The notes under the pieces were generated by a model that was not told the DNA's origin, did no database searches, and saw only the letters and a program-made list of their open reading frames with translations. From the NCBI RefSeq assembly GCF_014199595.1, contig NZ_JACHNX010000002.1, positions 62,001 through 126,000 of the forward strand: a stretch of 64,000 bases of DNA. The letters run 5' to 3'. Source of the stretch: Sphingomonas yabuuchiae. Lineage in GTDB: Bacteria > Pseudomonadota > Alphaproteobacteria > Sphingomonadales > Sphingomonadaceae. Of this stretch, positions 33,221 to 41,944 are shown in pieces (the stretch's first letter is position 1; each line of letters starts with the position of its first letter). A program made the translations under genes and the position numbers.

Positions 33221-34543
33221 ATGGCTACCAACTTTTTCGCCGACATCCCGACGATCCGCTATGAAGGTCCGGACAGCGACAATGAGCTCGCCTACCGCTT
33301 CTATGACAAGAACCGCGTCGTGCTGGGCAAGACGATGGAGGAGCATCTCCGCTTCGCCGCCTGCTTCTGGCACACCTTCTGCTGGCCGGGTTCGGACGTG
33401 TTCGGCGGCGGCACGTTCAACCGCCCCTGGCATGCGGGCGCCAACGACAGCGCGGCCGCCGCGCAGAAGCGTGAAGTGGCATTCGATTTCTTCTCGAAGC
33501 TCGATGTACCCTATTACTGCTTCCACGACGTCGACGTGATGGCCGATGCGCAGGGCGTCGCCGAGCATCGCCGCTATTTCGCCGAAGCGGTCGATCATCT
33601 CGAAAAGCTGCAGGCCTCGTCGGGCCGCAAGCTGCTCTGGGGCACCGCCAACCTGTTCAGCCATCCGCGCTTCGCCGCCGGTGGCGCGACCAACCCGGAC
33701 CCCGAAGTCTATGCCTTCGGTGCGATGCAGGTCCGCGATGCGCTGGAGGCGACGCACCGTCTGGGCGGTGCCAACTATGTGCTGTGGGGCGGTCGCGAGG
33801 GCTACGAGACGCTGCTCAACACCAACATGAAGCGCGAACTGGACAATCTGGGCCGCTTCCTGAGCCTCGTCGTCGAGCACAAGCACAAGATCGGCTTCAC
33901 CGGCACGATCCTGATCGAGCCGAAGCCGCACGAGCCGACCAAGCACCAGTATGACTTCGACACGGCCACCGTGTACGGCTTCCTCAAGGCTTACGGCCTG
34001 GAGAACGAAGTGAAGGTCAATATCGAGGCGAACCACGCCACGCTGGCCGGCCACACTTTCGAGCATGAGATCGCAACGGCGGGCGCGCTGGGCATCTTCG
34101 GTTCGATCGACGCCAATCGCGGCGACCACCAGAATGGCTGGGATACCGACCAGTTCCCCAACTCGGTCGAGGAACTGACGTTGGCCATGCTGGAGATCAT
34201 CCGGGCGGGCGGCTTCACCACTGGCGGCTTCAACTTCGACGCCAAGGTGCGTCGCCAGTCGATGGACGCGGTCGATCTGTTCCACGGCCATGTCGGCGGG
34301 ATCGACGTGGTGGCCAAGGGCCTGCTCAACGCCGCCGCGCTGATCGAGGACGGTCGTCTGGATGCGATCAAGTCCGAGCGTTATGCCGGTTGGGATGGCG
34401 ATTTTGGGCAGAAGGTCGGTGGTCTCGACCTGGCCGGGATCGCCGACCTCGCGGTCGAGAAGGCGATCGATCCGAAGCCCCGTTCGGGCCGTCAGGAGCG
34501 GATCGAGAACATCGTCAACCGCATCGTCCACTCGGGCAAGTAA
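33221..34543 (+). CDS. xylA: Xylose isomerase
   Basis: A 440-residue TIM-barrel isomerase that converts D-xylose to D-xylulose. The start at 33221 ([10 protein letters not shown]) follows the CCGAGG ribosome site within the end of xylB. Signature residues are present: catalytic His in YCFHDVDVM, the metal-binding [16 protein letters not shown], the metal-binding [16 protein letters not shown] and DTDQFP. The length fits the longer class II isomerases. A strong terminator 42 bases after the stop ends the GH43-xylB-xylA operon. Confidence 0.97.
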   Translation: MATNFFADIPTIRYEGPDSDNELAYRFYDKNRVVLGKTMEEHLRFAACFWHTFCWPGSDVFGGGTFNRPWHAGANDSAAAAQKREVAFDFFSKLDVPYYCFHDVDVMADAQGVAEHRRYFAEAVDHLEKLQASSGRKLLWGTANLFSHPRFAAGGATNPDPEVYAFGAMQVRDALEATHRLGGANYVLWGGREGYETLLNTNMKRELDNLGRFLSLVVEHKHKIGFTGTILIEPKPHEPTKHQYDFDTATVYGFLKAYGLENEVKVNIEANHATLAGHTFEHEIATAGALGIFGSIDANRGDHQNGWDTDQFPNSVEELTLAMLEIIRAGGFTTGGFNFDAKVRRQSMDAVDLFHGHVGGIDVVAKGLLNAAALIEDGRLDAIKSERYAGWDGDFGQKVGGLDLAGIADLAVEKAIDPKPRSGRQERIENIVNRIVHSGK

Positions 34544-34585
34544 GGCGGGGCGGGCTGGGATTTCCGGCCCGTACCCTCACGGAAA

Positions 34586-34620
34586 GGGGCGCATCCGGCC
34601 ATTCGGATGCGCCCCTTTTT
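34586..34620 (+). terminator. Rho-independent terminator after xylA
   Basis: GGGGCGCATCCG (34586-34597), loop GCCATT, CGGATGCGCCCC (34604-34615), then TTTTT. A perfect 12-bp stem; the best terminator in the window. Confidence 0.95.
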
Positions 34621-34643
34621 CGTTGGCCGAGTGGCCAAGGGAA

Positions 34644-34670
34644 TCCCGCCGCCCCAAAGGAACGGCGGGA
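34644..34670 (-). terminator. Probable terminator for the aminotransferase gene
   Basis: On the minus strand TCCCGCCG (34670-34663) pairs with CGGCGGGA (34651-34644), followed by a T-rich TTCCCTT. The stem starts nine bases after the aminotransferase stop. The weak U-tract lowers certainty. Confidence 0.55.
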
Positions 34671-34679
34671 TAGCCCGGA

Positions 34680-35870
34680 TTACGCGACCCCCTTCGCCAC
34701 CATATCCCGCAGCGCTTCATGGAAGGTCTGGACAGCCGCCATATTGAACCCGGCGATATTGATCCGGCCCGACCCGGCCATATAGATGGCATGACGATCG
34801 CGCAGCCATTCCACTTGGGTGGGCGAGAGGGGCAGGGTGGCGAACATGCCCTTGCCGTGCGCCACGGCCGCCAGATCGATCGTCCCGATCCGCCCCCCGG
34901 CGGCCAAGGCCGCACGCAGGCTTTCGAGGCGCTGGCGCATCGTCTCCAGCTCTTCCCGCCACTCAGCGGTCAGGCTTTCGTCTTCCAAGATGATACGGAC
35001 GATGGCCGCGCCGTGATCGGGCGGCATCGACCAATTGGCCCGCGCCAGTGCCAATAGGTTGGAGAACACCGTCGCGCCGCTGTCCCGATCGGGGGTGACG
35101 GCGAACAGCGCGCCGGTCCGCTCGCGGTACAGCCCGAAATTCTTGTCGCAGGAATAGGCGAGCAGCGCCTCGGGCACCGCCGCCAATATGGTGCGCGCGC
35201 CTTGGGCGTCGACATCGAAGCCATCGCCCAAGCCCTGATAGGCAAGATCGACGACCGGCAGCAGCCCGCGTTCGGCGACGCGTGACGCGATGGCATGCCA
35301 GCCCGCGGCATCGGGATCGATCCCGATCGGATTGTGGCAGCATCCATGCAGCAAGACGGCATCGCCCGCACCCGCTTCGCCCAGCCCGGTCAGGAAGCCG
35401 TCCAGGTCGAAGCTTTGGGTGTTCAGGTCGAAACAGGGGATCATCGCCGGTTCGACACCCGCCTGGCGGAAGAGTGGCGCGTGATTGGCCCAGCTCGGAC
35501 TGCCGATCCAGATCCGTTCGACGCCCGACCGCGCCAGCAGTTCGGCGGCAAGGCGCAGCGCCCCGGTCCCGCCGGGCGTCTGGAGCCCGACGACCCGTTC
35601 GGCCGCAACCGCGTCGCCCAGCACCAGCGTCGCCAGCGCACGGACAAAGCCGATATCGCCCTCCGGCCCCAGATAGGATTTGCTCGGCTGTTCGGTCAGC
35701 AGGCGGGCCTCGGCCGCCTTCACTGCCGTCATGACGGGCGTGCGGCCTTCCTCATCGCGAAACACGCCGACGCCCAGGTCGATCTTGTTCGTACGCGGGT
35801 CGGCGGCGTGCTGGCCGATGATCCGCAGCAAGGGATCGTCGGGCTGGCGGGTGAGGGTGGCGAAACGCAT
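34680..35870 (-). CDS. Aromatic/aspartate aminotransferase (class I, PLP-dependent)
   Basis: A 396-residue protein of the class I aspartate/tyrosine aminotransferase group. It has the expected opening (DPLLRIIGQHAADPRTNKIDLGVGVF), GGTGALRLAAELL, the HGCCHNPIGID substrate/PLP loop and the PLP-binding Lys in YSCDKNFGLYRERTGAL; the final Arg for the alpha-carboxylate lies near GSGRINIAGFN. It would transfer amino groups between aromatic amino acids or aspartate and 2-oxoglutarate. The sequence resembles TyrB-like enzymes, but the symbol is not certain. It stands alone, convergent with xylA. Confidence 0.9.
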   Translation of the reverse strand: MRFATLTRQPDDPLLRIIGQHAADPRTNKIDLGVGVFRDEEGRTPVMTAVKAAEARLLTEQPSKSYLGPEGDIGFVRALATLVLGDAVAAERVVGLQTPGGTGALRLAAELLARSGVERIWIGSPSWANHAPLFRQAGVEPAMIPCFDLNTQSFDLDGFLTGLGEAGAGDAVLLHGCCHNPIGIDPDAAGWHAIASRVAERGLLPVVDLAYQGLGDGFDVDAQGARTILAAVPEALLAYSCDKNFGLYRERTGALFAVTPDRDSGATVFSNLLALARANWSMPPDHGAAIVRIILEDESLTAEWREELETMRQRLESLRAALAAGGRIGTIDLAAVAHGKGMFATLPLSPTQVEWLRDRHAIYMAGSGRINIAGFNMAAVQTFHEALRDMVAKGVA

Positions 35871-36305
35871 GATAGAGCCTCTTGGACAGAAAGGCGCGCA
35901 CCATAGGGTTTCGGGCTCAAAAGGGAATGACGGAAGACCCGTGCCGGGGCCGCCTCCCGCTGCGATTCCATTCTGTCTTAAAAAGAGTCTGAATGGACGT
36001 GAAAAACAGCGGTATCGTGCCGCCTATTTCCCACGTTCTGCCTCGTTTTTTACCGTAACGCACGAAAAACGCCGGATATTGATGTGCATTATGGAGCGCA
36101 GCGGACGGTTGTTCGTACACCTTGCACACGGAAGCGTTACGATAGCCCCGCTTGGTTCGTCATGACCGTGATGGCGGATCGATCCGGTGGCATGTCGCCG
36201 GTTGGTCGCCGTCCAACCCCTTTATGCATTACCGGTGGCGTCCGTCGCGTCATCGCTCTCGCCGCACGACCAATCCAGGTCGGTGGCAGGATGAGGAGAG
36301 TTGCG
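35871..36305. other. 435-base intergenic region with no recognised gene
   Basis: The region lies between the divergent aminotransferase and the leader ORF of the Crp/Fnr gene. The part 35980-36110 is clearly richer in A and T than its surroundings (for example TCTTAAAAAGAGTC, TCGTTTTTTACCG) and must hold the promoters of both directions. I see no coding frame with a credible start, no tRNA, and no perfect operator palindrome. The last bases (GATGAGGAGAG, 36290-36300) are a strong ribosome binding site for the ORF at 36306. Confidence 0.6.
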
Positions 36306-36401
36306 ATGAATTTATTCCGATCCCCGCTGCTTGCTGTGCTTTCCCTGGGCCGCCCCGCCGGCGGGCCGTTTTCCCTGATGACGGCGAAGGGCAAACCATG
36401 A
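36306..36401 (+). CDS. 31-residue leader peptide ORF coupled to the Crp/Fnr gene
   Basis: ATG at 36306 is preceded by GAGGAGAG at five bases, better than the site of the following gene. The product starts MNLFRSPLLAVLSLG and ends TAKGKP. Its TGA overlaps the ATG of the Crp/Fnr regulator (ATGA), so ribosomes finishing it can restart on the regulator. Lack of similarity I can recognise, tiny size and coupling suggest a translational leader or coupling ORF rather than a functional protein. A mildly hydrophobic start leaves a small membrane peptide possible. Confidence 0.5.
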   Translation: MNLFRSPLLAVLSLGRPAGGPFSLMTAKGKP

Positions 36402-37117
36402 ATATTCCGCTTACGCGCAGCATCCGGCCGATCGCGCCGGCACTCCATCGCTTGTCCCGCCTCGCGCCCCTGGACCATGCATCGATCACGGCGCTTGGCG
36501 AGGCGATCGCCCGGCCCCAGCAATTCCGGCCCCGCCGAGATCTGATGGTCGAGGGCCGCGATATCGCCAGCCCGCATCTGATCCTGTCGGGATGGGCGGC
36601 ACGCGTGCGCATCCTGCTCGATGGGCGGCGGCAGTTCCTCAACTTCCTGCTGCCGGGCGATGTCGTCGGTCTCTATCATCACCGGCGCCCGGTGGCACCG
36701 ACGAGCATCATCACCCTGACCGAGGTCACGACCTGCGCCCCGCCCGAGCTCGGCACGCTGCCCGCGCTCGACGAAGCCTATGCGGTCGCCCATGCGATGG
36801 ACGAGGCCTATCTGCTGGCCCAGATCGCGCGACTGGGGCGGATGAATGCGATGGAGCGGATTGGCGACCTGATGCTCGAACTGCATGAGCGTCTGGAACT
36901 CAGCGAAATGACCCATGGCCGCAGCTTCGACCTGCCGATCACGCAGGAAACTTTGGCCGATGCGCTCGGCCTGACGGCGGTGCACGTGAACCGCATGTTG
37001 CAGGCAGCGCGGCGGGCGGGTGATCTGATCTGGTCGTCGCGATCCATGACCATTCCCGATCCCAAGGCGCTGGCGCGCAAGGTCGGTCGTGCCCAGATCC
37101 GGGTGACGGCAGGCTGA
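36398..37117 (+). CDS. Crp/Fnr family transcriptional regulator
   Basis: A 239-residue regulator. An N-terminal cyclic-nucleotide-binding-like beta roll covers about residues 25-130 (SPHLILSGWAARVRIL, QFLNFLLPGDVVGLY). A dimer helix follows at about 135-165. The winged helix is at about 170-225 with helix-turn-helix ITQETLADALGLTAVHVNRML. The N-terminus has none of the clustered Cys of true FNR (only one Cys, in TTCAPPE), so it cannot hold a 4Fe-4S cluster and is of the FixK/Dnr-like or sphingomonad-specific type. The recognition helix reads TAVHVNR rather than the FNR-like E-x-x-S-R pattern. It starts inside the end of a 31-codon leader ORF, with AAGGG six bases upstream. The next operon is led by an FNR-type box. 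Confidence 0.9.
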   Translation: MNIPLTRSIRPIAPALHRLSRLAPLDHASITALGEAIARPQQFRPRRDLMVEGRDIASPHLILSGWAARVRILLDGRRQFLNFLLPGDVVGLYHHRRPVAPTSIITLTEVTTCAPPELGTLPALDEAYAVAHAMDEAYLLAQIARLGRMNAMERIGDLMLELHERLELSEMTHGRSFDLPITQETLADALGLTAVHVNRMLQAARRAGDLIWSSRSMTIPDPKALARKVGRAQIRVTAG

Positions 37118-37130
37118 TCCACTCGATCGC

Positions 37131-37144
37131 TTGATATGTATCAA
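37131..37144. promoter_or_regulatory. FNR/FixK-type box upstream of the SRPBCC-ADH-SDR-DUF892 operon
   Basis: TTGATATGTATCAA, a perfect match to the FNR/Anr/FixK consensus TTGAT-N4-ATCAA. About 20 bases downstream GATAAAATAA (37161-37170) can serve as a -10 element, which puts the box near -40, the usual class II activation position. It lies just after the Crp/Fnr-family gene and 81 bases before the SRPBCC start. Confidence 0.75.
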
Positions 37145-37224
37145 GATATTGGAAAAACATGATAAAATAAGGAACATCACGCCTCACCCAACGCTGTCCG
37201 GGCATGGAATGAGGAGAGAGGCTT

Positions 37225-37815
37225 ATGCCGGACATCGCCGACAGACCCTATGACGACGCCCCCGTGTCAACGTCCAAAGACCAGGACGCCGCCGTCAGGA
37301 TCGCCACGGCCGAGGGGGGCGAGGATCGCGGGAACAGCTTTGCCGGATGGGCGGTGACGATCAACCGCCCATCCGCCGAACTCTATGCCTGGTGGCGTGA
37401 CTTTTCCAATCTCGCCAGCGTGATGGAGAATGTCGAGCGCGTCGAAGTGCTCGACGACCAGCGCTCGCATTGGATCGTCAAGGCGCCGGGCGGCACCCAT
37501 GTCGAATGGGACGCGATCGTCACCGAGGAGCGGGAGGGCGAACTGATCGCCTGGGCCTCGGCGGAAGGGGCCGACATCGCCAATTCGGGCCGCGTGACCT
37601 TCCGCGATGCGGGCAAGCGAGGCACCGTCGTCACCGCGACCATCCTCTATGATCCGCCGGCGGGCGTCATCGGCAAGCTGGTCGCCAAGCTGTTCCAGCG
37701 CGAACCCAATATCCAGGTTCGCCGCGACCTCGCCCGCTTCAAGCAGCTGATGGAAACCGGCGAGGTCGCCACCAATGCGATGAACCCCAAACAGCGTGAG
37801 GAGCAGGCCGCATGA
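37225..37815 (+). CDS. SRPBCC family protein (polyketide cyclase/dehydrase-like)
   Basis: A 196-residue soluble protein. After about 40 disordered residues, a START/SRPBCC fold covers about 45-185. It has the family segments [39 protein letters not shown] and [20 protein letters not shown], a helix-grip fold with a hydrophobic pocket. Proteins of this subgroup (COG5637-like) are often found in general-stress operons of alphaproteobacteria. The ATG at 37225 follows GAGGAGAGAGG, and its stop overlaps the next gene by four bases. A ligand cannot be named. Confidence 0.85.
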   Translation: MPDIADRPYDDAPVSTSKDQDAAVRIATAEGGEDRGNSFAGWAVTINRPSAELYAWWRDFSNLASVMENVERVEVLDDQRSHWIVKAPGGTHVEWDAIVTEEREGELIAWASAEGADIANSGRVTFRDAGKRGTVVTATILYDPPAGVIGKLVAKLFQREPNIQVRRDLARFKQLMETGEVATNAMNPKQREEQAA

Positions 37816-38987
37816 AGGCGCTGACCTGGCATGGCAAGCATGACGTCCGCATGGACAATGTCGACGACCCGGAAATCGTCAATCCCCGCGACGCGATCAT
37901 CAAGGTGACGGCGACCGCGATCTGCGGCTCCGACCTTCACCTCTATGACGGCTATATCCCGACGATGCAGTCGGGCGACATCTTGGGCCATGAATTCATG
38001 GGCGAGGTGGTCGAGACGGGATCGGGCTCGACGCTGAAAAAGGGGCAGAAGGTCGTGGTGCCGTTCACCATCGCCTGCGGTTCCTGCTATCATTGCGGCA
38101 AGCATCAATATTCGGGCTGCGAGAACGGCAACCCCGCCGACAATCAGGATATCGCGCGTGAGCTGTATGGCCACCCGATGTCCGCGCTCTTTGGCTATAG
38201 CCATATGACCGGCGGCTATGCGGGCGGGCAGGCGGAATATGTCCGCGTGCCGTTCAGCGATACCGGCCCGATCGTCATTCCGGACGGGGTGGAGGACGAG
38301 AAGGTTTTGTTCCTGTCCGACATCCTGCCCACCGGCTGGATGGCGGCGGAGAATGCCCAGATCGAGCCGGGTGACACGGTCGCCGTCTGGGGCTGTGGCC
38401 CAGTCGGGCTGTTCGCGGTCCAGTCAGCGTTCCTGATGGGTGCGGAGCGGGTGATCGCGATCGACCATTTCCCGCATCGGCTGGAACTGGCGCGCAAGTT
38501 CGGTGCGGAGACGATCAACTACGAGCAGACCGCGACCTATGACGCACTGATGCAGATGACCGGCGGGATCGGCCCCGATGCGGTGATCGACTCGGTCGGG
38601 CTGGAGGCGCATGGCCTGTTCGTCGACAACGCGATCGACCAGATCAAGGCTTCGACCTTCCTCGGCACTGATCGCATCCATGCCATTCGGCAGGCGATCA
38701 TCGCCTGTCGCAAGGGCGGCCGCGTGTCGATGCCCGCCGTCTATGGCGGGTTCGTCGACAAGTTTCCGCTGGGTGCGGTCATGCAGAAGGGGCTGACGCT
38801 CAAGACTGGGCAGACCCATGTCCAGCATTATCTGCCCGGCCTGCTCGACGCGATCATGGAGGGGAAGATCGATACGACCTTCCTGATCTCGCATCGCCTG
38901 CCGCTGGAACAGGCGCCCGAGGGATATCGCATGTTCCACGACCAGCAGAATGAAGTGACCAAGATCGTGCTGAAGCCCGGCCAATAA
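37812..38987 (+). CDS. Zinc-dependent alcohol dehydrogenase (formaldehyde-dehydrogenase-like)
   Basis: A 391-residue medium-chain dehydrogenase. Catalytic zinc ligands are in [12 protein letters not shown] and GHEFMGEV. The structural zinc site has an unusual spacing within [19 protein letters not shown]. The NAD-binding motif is [13 protein letters not shown] (about 196-208). It resembles the glutathione-independent formaldehyde and threonine-like dehydrogenases that act on small alcohols or aldehydes. It starts in the ATGA overlap with the SRPBCC gene and is followed 11 bases later by an SDR gene. The shared operon and FNR-type box suggest redox or stress metabolism. The substrate is unknown. 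Confidence 0.9.
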   Translation: MKALTWHGKHDVRMDNVDDPEIVNPRDAIIKVTATAICGSDLHLYDGYIPTMQSGDILGHEFMGEVVETGSGSTLKKGQKVVVPFTIACGSCYHCGKHQYSGCENGNPADNQDIARELYGHPMSALFGYSHMTGGYAGGQAEYVRVPFSDTGPIVIPDGVEDEKVLFLSDILPTGWMAAENAQIEPGDTVAVWGCGPVGLFAVQSAFLMGAERVIAIDHFPHRLELARKFGAETINYEQTATYDALMQMTGGIGPDAVIDSVGLEAHGLFVDNAIDQIKASTFLGTDRIHAIRQAIIACRKGGRVSMPAVYGGFVDKFPLGAVMQKGLTLKTGQTHVQHYLPGLLDAIMEGKIDTTFLISHRLPLEQAPEGYRMFHDQQNEVTKIVLKPGQ

Positions 38988-38998
38988 GGAACCACGCC

Positions 38999-39781
38999 AT
39001 GGCAGAGAAATTCGCAATCGTGACCGGGGCCTCGACGGGCATCGGCTATCATCTGGCGGCGTGTGCGGCGCGTGACGGCTATGACCTGCTGATCGTCGCG
39101 GATGAGGCCGCGATCCACACGGCCGCCAGCAAGCTGTCCGCTTTGGGCGCGCAGGTCCAGGCGGTCGAGGCGGACCTGTCGACCCTGGAGGGCGTCGATA
39201 CGCTGCTTGCCGCCGCCGATGGCCGGACCGTCGACGTGCTGTGCGCCAATGCGGGCAACAGCAAGGGCGGGGCGTTTCTCGATCAGTCGGTCCGGGACTG
39301 GCGACGCTCGGTCGACACCAACGTCACCGGCACCGTCTATCTGCTGCAACGCATATTGTCGGCGATGGTCCGGCGCGGCGAGGGCAAGGTGCTGGTGACG
39401 GGATCGATCGTCGGCTTCATCCCCGGTCCGTTCAACGCCATCTACAACGCGACCAAGGCGTTCATCGACAGTTTTACCGAGGCGCTGCGCAACGAGCTGA
39501 AGGACGAGAAGGGCGTAACTCTGACGACCCTGATGCCGGGGGCCACCGACACCGAATTCTTCGCCCGCGCCGACATGCTCGACACCAATATCGGCCAGAG
39601 CAAGAAGGACGATCCCGCCGAGGTCGCTCAAAAGGGCTGGGACGCGATGAAGGCAGGTGAGGGACACATCACCACCGGGCTGAAGAACAAGTTGCAGGTC
39701 GCAGGTTCGGGCGTCGTGCCCCAATCGGTGTTGGCCGAAGCCCATCGCAAGATCGCCGAGCCCGGCTCGGCCGACCGCTAA
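38999..39781 (+). CDS. Short-chain dehydrogenase/reductase (SDR family)
   Basis: A 260-residue classical SDR with a Rossmann fold: cofactor motif TGASTGIGYHLA (residues 9-20), NAG motif as CANAGNSKGG, catalytic Ser in GSIVGFIPG and the YxxxK pair in YNATKAF. ASTGIG with a later DEAA segment gives no firm choice between NADH and NADPH. The third gene of the operon; together with the alcohol dehydrogenase it could reduce or oxidise small carbonyls formed under stress. The substrate is not readable. Confidence 0.9.
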   Translation: MAEKFAIVTGASTGIGYHLAACAARDGYDLLIVADEAAIHTAASKLSALGAQVQAVEADLSTLEGVDTLLAAADGRTVDVLCANAGNSKGGAFLDQSVRDWRRSVDTNVTGTVYLLQRILSAMVRRGEGKVLVTGSIVGFIPGPFNAIYNATKAFIDSFTEALRNELKDEKGVTLTTLMPGATDTEFFARADMLDTNIGQSKKDDPAEVAQKGWDAMKAGEGHITTGLKNKLQVAGSGVVPQSVLAEAHRKIAEPGSADR

Positions 39782-39805
39782 AACCACCCCATCAGGAGAC
39801 GGATC

Positions 39806-40324
39806 ATGGGCCTGTTTTCCAAGGACATCACGACGCTGAACGACCTGTTCGTCCATCAGCTTCAGGACATCTACTACGCCGAGCATCAGATCATTAAGGC
39901 GCTGCCCAAGATGATCGACAAGGCGACGGACCCGCAGCTCAAGGCCGGGTTCGAGCAGCATCTGCGCGAAACCGAAGGGCAGATCCGGCGGCTGGAACAG
40001 GTGTTCGAGATGCACGGCGAAACGCCCAAGGCGGTCACCTGCCCGGCCATCGACGGCATCATCAAGGAGGCCAATGAGGTCGCGGGCGAAGTCGCCGACA
40101 AGCGTGTGCTCGACGCCGCGCTGATCGCCGCGGCGCAGGCGGTCGAGCATTATGAGATCGCGCGCTACGGCACGCTGGTGTCCTGGGCACGGCAGCTGGG
40201 CCGCAGCGACTGCGCAGCGATCCTGGACGAGACGTTGGCCGAGGAAAAGGCGACCGACGAGAAACTCACCGGCATGGCCGAAGGCGGTGCGAATGCGGCG
40301 GCGGAGGCTGCCCGGCCCGCCTGA
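39806..40324 (+). CDS. DUF892 ferritin-like protein (YciE/YciF type)
   Basis: A 172-residue four-helix-bundle protein. The N-terminal LNDLFVHQLQDIYYAEHQIIKALPKMI and the segments ETEGQIRRLEQVF and AAAQAVEHYEIARYGTL match DUF892. The Glu and His residues of the ferritin-like di-iron site are visible in YYAEHQ, ETEGQ and EHYE. YciE/YciF proteins are induced by osmotic and general stress. As the last gene of the operon behind the FNR-type box, it supports a stress role for the whole unit. Confidence 0.9.
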   Translation: MGLFSKDITTLNDLFVHQLQDIYYAEHQIIKALPKMIDKATDPQLKAGFEQHLRETEGQIRRLEQVFEMHGETPKAVTCPAIDGIIKEANEVAGEVADKRVLDAALIAAAQAVEHYEIARYGTLVSWARQLGRSDCAAILDETLAEEKATDEKLTGMAEGGANAAAEAARPA

Positions 40325-40390
40325 GGGTTTTGCCGTGAGCGGGGCATCGTCGTCGGCGCCCTTCCCGGCGGCGGTGCCCCAAATCCGGCT

Positions 40391-41101
40391 TCAGTGGGCG
40401 AAGTGCGTCACACCCAGCATCAACGCGATGCCCGCTAGTGTCGCGAAACTGGTCCGAAGCCGCGAATCGAGCGACTGGCTGCGCGGCACCAGCTCGCACG
40501 CGCCGATATAGAGGAAAATCCCGGCGAACAGCGCCATCAGCGGCGCCAGCATCCCCGCCGGGATCGACAGCCCCAGGCCGATCAAGACGCCCAGCATCGG
40601 GGCGACCCCGTTCAGCACCAGCCAGCGCCGCGCCGCCGCTTCCGATCGTGCCGCCAGGCTGAGGCTGACGGTGTTGACGCCGTCCGCCACGTCATGGGTC
40701 AGCACGGCCAGCGCGATCATCCACCCCGCCGCCGTATCGATCTGAAACGCGATGCCGATGCCCAGCCCGTCCATCAGGCTGTGCAGGCAGAGCATGGCCG
40801 GGCCCAGATCGCCCCGCCATGACGCGGCCGCGGCGCGTGGTATCCGGGCAAGCACCCGGTCGAGCAGCATATAGCCGCCCAGCCCCATCGCGCTGAACGC
40901 CATCATCGCGCGGATCGTCCAACGGTCCCCCGCCAGCTCCAGCGCCTCGGGCACCAGATCGAACAAGGCCACGCCGACCACGATCCCGGCGGTCACGCCC
41001 AACACCAGCCCGATACGATTGCGCAGCCGCAGGGCGAGCAGCCCGCCCGCCAGCGTGGCGAGCATCGCGGCAAAGCCGAAGGCGAGGGGGACAAGGGTCA
41101 T
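40391..41101 (-). CDS. ZIP family metal transporter
   Basis: A 236-residue inner-membrane protein with eight predicted membrane helices. The metal path motifs of the ZIP family are in helix IV (CLHSLMDGLGIGIAFQ, with His, Asp and Gly) and helix V (LTHDVADGVNTVSLSL, with His, Asp and Asp). A His/Asp-rich cytoplasmic loop between helices III and IV is short. It would bring zinc, or perhaps iron or manganese, into the cytoplasm. The gene stands alone; no Zur box was recognised in the 110 bases upstream. Confidence 0.88.
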   Translation of the reverse strand: MTLVPLAFGFAAMLATLAGGLLALRLRNRIGLVLGVTAGIVVGVALFDLVPEALELAGDRWTIRAMMAFSAMGLGGYMLLDRVLARIPRAAAASWRGDLGPAMLCLHSLMDGLGIGIAFQIDTAAGWMIALAVLTHDVADGVNTVSLSLAARSEAAARRWLVLNGVAPMLGVLIGLGLSIPAGMLAPLMALFAGIFLYIGACELVPRSQSLDSRLRTSFATLAGIALMLGVTHFAH

Positions 41102-41212
41102 GGAAGCGTCCGCACGACAAGAGCGACGGAAAGAGGGTGCGGCATCATTGACCCATGAACCAAGCCATGAGACGTTACAAGGTCACATTTATGCAACCTG
41201 CATCGATCCGCT

Positions 41213-41944
41213 TCAACCCTGCGCGATGGCCTCCAGCACGGTGGCCGCCACTTCCTGCCGACAGATCAGCAGATCGGGCAACAGGGGGTTCTGGCAATTA
41301 TAGACCAGCGGGCTGCCGTCGATGCGCGACGCATGAAACCCGGCCGCCAGCGCGACGGCGGCGGGGGCGCAATTGTCCCACTCATATTGCCCGCCGTCAT
41401 GCAGATAGACATCGGCGCGGCCCTCGACCACCGCCATCGCCTTGGCGCCCGCCGAACCCATGGGGATCATGATCGCGCCCAGCCGGTCGCCGACACAACG
41501 CGCGATATCGGGCGCGCGGCTGCGGCTGACGACGACGCGCAGACCCGCCGGGCAGGGGGGATGCTTGGGAGGAAGGTCGTCGGTCGCGAAGACCTGATCG
41601 CGGTCGGGCACTGACACCGCGCCGAGGGCCGGACGGCCGTCAATGGCCAGGCCGATATGTACCGCCCATTCGCTCGACCCGCTGGCATATTCGCGCGTGC
41701 CGTCGAGCGGGTCGACGATCCACACCCGGCTGGCGGCACAGCGCGCCCGGTCGTCCACCGACTCCTCCGACAGGATGAAGTCGTCGGGCCGCGCAGCGCG
41801 TAAACGGTCGAGGATCAGCCTATTGGCATCCCTGTCACCCAGCGCGCCAAGGGCGGCGCCTTCCAATCCGCTCGACGCGCGGATGGACTTGAGCAGTTCG
41901 CCCGCCTCGACCGCGACCGAGCGAGCCAGTTCGGCATCGGTCAC
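41213..41944 (-). CDS. cysQ: 3'(2'),5'-bisphosphate nucleotidase CysQ
   Basis: A 243-residue inositol-monophosphatase-fold enzyme that removes the 3'-phosphate of PAP/PAPS, recycling the by-product of sulfate activation. Metal-binding motifs: the loop [10 protein letters not shown] (Glu), [15 protein letters not shown] (DPLDGT) and [16 protein letters not shown] (WDxxA type). It starts at a GTG that overlaps the TGA of the upstream cysNC gene, so it is the last gene of cysD-cysNC-cysQ. The context supports the CysQ call over an inositol phosphatase. Confidence 0.93.
   Translation of the reverse strand: MTDAELARSVAVEAGELLKSIRASSGLEGAALGALGDRDANRLILDRLRAARPDDFILSEESVDDRARCAASRVWIVDPLDGTREYASGSSEWAVHIGLAIDGRPALGAVSVPDRDQVFATDDLPPKHPPCPAGLRVVVSRSRAPDIARCVGDRLGAIMIPMGSAGAKAMAVVEGRADVYLHDGGQYEWDNCAPAAVALAAGFHASRIDGSPLVYNCQNPLLPDLLICRQEVAATVLEAIAQG

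Noticed and set aside
36084..36401. Longer 105-codon version of the leader ORF before the Crp/Fnr gene
   Set aside because: The upstream part has no ribosome binding site and no protein-like pattern, whereas the ATG at 36306 has a strong one at the right distance.
40325..40390. Terminator between the DUF892 and ZIP genes
   Set aside because: Only a six-base GGGGCA/TGCCCC pairing with a long loop and no U-tract could be found.
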